Below, piece by piece: positions 7,656 through 9,025 of a DNA stretch of 9,025 nucleotides. How positions within the stretch are numbered: position 1 is the first letter of the stretch; the number at the start of each line of letters is the position of its first letter. The notes beneath the pieces were generated by a model that was not told the origin of the DNA, made no database searches, and was given only the letters and a program-made list of their open reading frames with translations. The stretch spans positions 1-9,025 of the forward strand of contig CATEWF010000039.1 of NCBI GenBank assembly GCA_949527715.1, read 5' to 3'. The translations under genes were made by a program, and so were the position numbers. This DNA comes from an uncultured Mycoplasmatota bacterium. Lineage in GTDB: Bacteria > Bacillota_I > Bacilli_A > Mycoplasmatales > Mycoplasmoidaceae.

Positions 7656-8243
7656 ATGGCACATTCTATGAAACAAGCTTGCGCAAATAGAAATGACGAA
7701 TTATATACCCCCCCCCCACTTGTTTATTCTTTACAACCTTATTTAGATAAGTTATATAAAAAGTTAAAAAAGAAATTAAAAAGGGATCCTATTATTTGGT
7801 TACCATTTGATACCTCAAAAAGCGAATTTGTTTATATGTGTAAAAAATATAAATATAAATTTGTTTTTTCACATATAGATTTAGGAAAAGATTTTTTTAA
7901 ATATGAACCAAAAATCTGAGACATTGCTGTTTCCAACCCGCCATTTTCAAAAAAACTAGAAGTTTTTAAAAGACTAAATAATTTTAAAAAACCGTGGGCA
8001 ATGATAATGAATATGATGGCGCTGAATTACCAATGTATTGGCAATTATTTTGCCGATAATTGCCCACAAATGTTAATAGTAGATAAACGTGTGTCTTTTG
8101 ATGGAAACCCTTCATCTTTTAATAGTAGTTATATTTGTGGTTGTGGGTTTTTACCAAAAGATTTAATTTTTAAACACATTAAAAACAATAATGCTAAAGA
8201 AAATTTCATTCCTTCTCGTATGTATAAGGAAAGAAGGAGATAG
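7656..8243 (+). CDS. Adenine-specific DNA methyltransferase (M.EcoRI/phage-like, NPPF motif), phase-variable candidate
   Basis: Probable N6-adenine methyltransferase protecting host DNA from the endonuclease encoded just downstream. The 195-residue product has NDELYTP at 13-19, like the DEFYT of M.EcoRI, then a WLPFDTSKSEFV segment in the place of the SAM-binding motif, 'HIDLGKDFF', the catalytic motif NPPF at 94-97 (preceded by DIAVS), and a C-terminal 'CGFLPKDLIF'. This layout matches a family of short methyltransferases often found in phages. It is much shorter than M.EcoRI (about 326 aa), so the recognition region must be compact. A TGA at 7917-7919 is Trp; two other Trp are TGG. The frame runs through a C10 tract encoding T18-P19-P20-P21, so the gene is ON here. 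Good RBS (GAGGA). The stop is one base before the endonuclease start. The methyltransferase class is likely; exact target is unproven. Confidence 0.85.
7708..7717 (+). repeat. Poly-C tract (C10) inside the methyltransferase gene
   Basis: Ten consecutive cytosines, codons 18-21 of the methyltransferase. This is by far the longest G or C run in the window; the next I noticed is five. Loss of one C brings a TAG into frame at 7744-7746, and gain of one C brings a TAA into frame at 7748-7750, so both single-base slips truncate the protein to about 30 residues. Homopolymeric G/C tracts of this length are classic sites of slipped-strand mispairing. Confidence 0.9.
8233..8240 (+). promoter_or_regulatory. 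Strong Shine-Dalgarno of the endonuclease gene
   Basis: GAAGGAGA, with its AAGGAG core ending five bases before the endonuclease ATG, is the best ribosome binding site in the window. It lies inside the last codons of the methyltransferase (encoding KERRR). It fixes the endonuclease start at 8245 rather than the in-frame ATG at 8191, and means the nuclease could be translated even when the methyltransferase is frameshifted. Confidence 0.85.
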
Positions 8244-8244
8244 T

Positions 8245-8952
8245 ATGTCAAATTCAAATAGATTATCTGAAGTACAGAAAAAATTAGGTGGTGGGAAAAC
8301 TCTTACCAAAATATCAAATGGAATGGATGATTTGATAACTCAATGTGTCGAAGAAACAAAAATGCATTTAATTTCGGTTTTTGGAAATAATATTAAACTT
8401 CAGCATGAAACCAAAATTTTTCTAAAGGATGTTATTGATAAATTAAAAAAAACCTATCCAAATGAGAAATGAGTTTATAAGTTCAATACATCTTACATGA
8501 AACCAGATGGAGGATTTTTATACTTATTAGATAAAAACAGTAACAAATACCCAATATTAATTGTTGAAATGAAAAAACAAGGGACAAATGATGAAGTTAT
8601 AGCAACTAAAGGAAAAAAACAGGCAAGTGGAAATGCTATAGAACGGTTGGGGAAAAATGTAATTGGATTAAGAACTTGGATGAAAAATGAATCTATTTTT
8701 CCTTTTGTTTGTTTTGGATATGGATGGGATTTTAAACCTGAATCAACTATTTTAGATAGGGTTGGTACTATTGCTGAATTTGGCGAATTAAACACAACAA
8801 ATTTGCACGATACTGAGCACACAAAACGAGGGTCGTTTTATTTTAATCAACATCCTCTTACAAAAAAAGAGATTTCTGCAATATTAAATGAGATAGCAGT
8901 AAACTCTGTGTATTATTATTTTTCAAAATATAGTCGAGAAAAATTTATTTAA
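8245..8952 (+). CDS. EcoRI-family Type II restriction endonuclease
   Basis: Probable dimeric PD-(D/E)xK endonuclease cutting an AATT-centred palindrome. The 235-residue product aligns by eye with EcoRI: KPDGG with D88 (EcoRI D91), VEMKKQG with E108 and K110 (EcoRI E111, K113; the 20-residue D-to-E spacing is identical), Q112 (EcoRI Q115), and 'SGNAIER' with G129-N130-A131 and R134, matching EcoRI G140-N141-A142 and R145 that read the AATT core. It is about 40 residues shorter than EcoRI, lacking part of the N-terminus and C-terminal region. MunI, also from a mycoplasma, shares the GNA-x-ER motif but looks more distant. A TGA at 8470-8472 is Trp (W76) and must be read through; two other Trp are TGG. 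It begins one base after the methyltransferase stop and ends right at a terminator. All key residues are present, so I expect an active enzyme. The outer base pair of its site (G or other) is unknown. Confidence 0.9.
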
Positions 8953-8974
8953 AAAAGCGGTATTAACCGCTTTT
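8953..8974 (+). terminator. Hairpin terminator after the endonuclease gene
   Basis: A perfect 9-bp stem, AAAAGCGGT (8953-8961) with ACCGCTTTT (8966-8974), closes a four-base ATTA loop directly after the TAA of the endonuclease. The GC core and the T-run on the 3' side are typical of a Rho-independent terminator. The A-run on the 5' side would let it act in both directions. It is the only clear hairpin terminator in the window and closes the restriction-modification cassette. Confidence 0.85.
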
Positions 8975-9025
8975 CTAAATTGAAATATAAAGTGCAACAC
9001 TTAATATTTTTATAACACAAAGGAT
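8975..9025 (+). other. Start region of a further gene or possible IS30-type element end
   Basis: No gene fits before the window ends. The segment contains AAGTGCAACAC (8990-9000), reminiscent of the GTTGCACTT-type ends I associate with IS30-family elements, then TATAAC and an AAAGGA at the very edge, which look like a -10 box and a ribosome binding site for a gene starting just beyond 9025. The IS30 link is from memory, with one end only visible. Confidence 0.25.

Noticed and set aside
7656..8243. Reading the methyltransferase as two fragments or a pseudogene broken at 7919
   Set aside because: The apparent stop is TGA, which is Trp here; the frame is continuous through NPPF to TAG at 8243.
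8191..8244. Upstream in-frame ATG as the endonuclease start
   Set aside because: It would add 18 residues overlapping the methylase, with no RBS, whereas ATG 8245 has an excellent one.
8493..8822. Minus-strand open frame of 109 codons inside the endonuclease gene
   Set aside because: It covers the catalytic core of the nuclease on the opposite strand and shows no domain or RBS; a shadow.

Overview
The window comes from a mollicute that reads UGA as tryptophan (genetic code 4). The DNA is very A+T-rich. Six of the ten genes contain in-frame TGA codons at conserved tryptophan positions or continuing known domains, and lgt alone has 17. Gene content and order fit a Mycoplasma/Mycoplasmopsis-type genome, possibly of the hominis/synoviae/pulmonis side of the tree. 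I cannot name the species.

Left half, 43-3987, + strand: a tightly packed run hprK (HPr kinase/phosphorylase), lgt (prolipoprotein diacylglyceryl transferase), trxB (thioredoxin reductase) and whiA (DNA-binding regulator). Genes overlap or lie within 2 nt, so they are probably co-transcribed. A 99-codon minus-strand gene of unknown function (3988-4287) abuts the end of whiA. A 31-bp divergent intergenic region with a palindromic -10-like box separates it from the next + strand run. That run, 4319-7158, is secG (translocase subunit), rnr (RNase R) and smpB (tmRNA-binding protein), spaced by 2-3 nt. RNase R and SmpB both act in ribosome rescue and decay of faulty mRNA.

Right end, 7178-9025: an accessory region. 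A small basic/coiled-coil protein of unknown function lies on the minus strand. It is followed on the + strand by a two-gene restriction-modification cassette with its own promoter, strong Shine-Dalgarno sequences and a hairpin terminator. The first gene is a short adenine methyltransferase with an NPPF motif, related to the M.EcoRI/phage type. The second is an EcoRI-family restriction endonuclease with all catalytic and key recognition residues visible. The last 50 bases hold a promoter/RBS-like segment and a sequence reminiscent of an IS30-family end, but the window stops there.

The most striking signal is a run of ten cytosines inside the methyltransferase reading frame (7708-7717), in a genome where even CCC is uncommon. 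It keeps the frame open here, but loss or gain of one C would stop translation after about 30 codons. This looks like a slipped-strand phase-variation switch on the protective half of a Type II restriction system. That is paradoxical, because switching off the methylase while the nuclease is still made should be harmful. The cassette also prefers TGG over TGA for tryptophan (4 of 6, against 2 of 28 in the core genes), which suggests horizontal acquisition.
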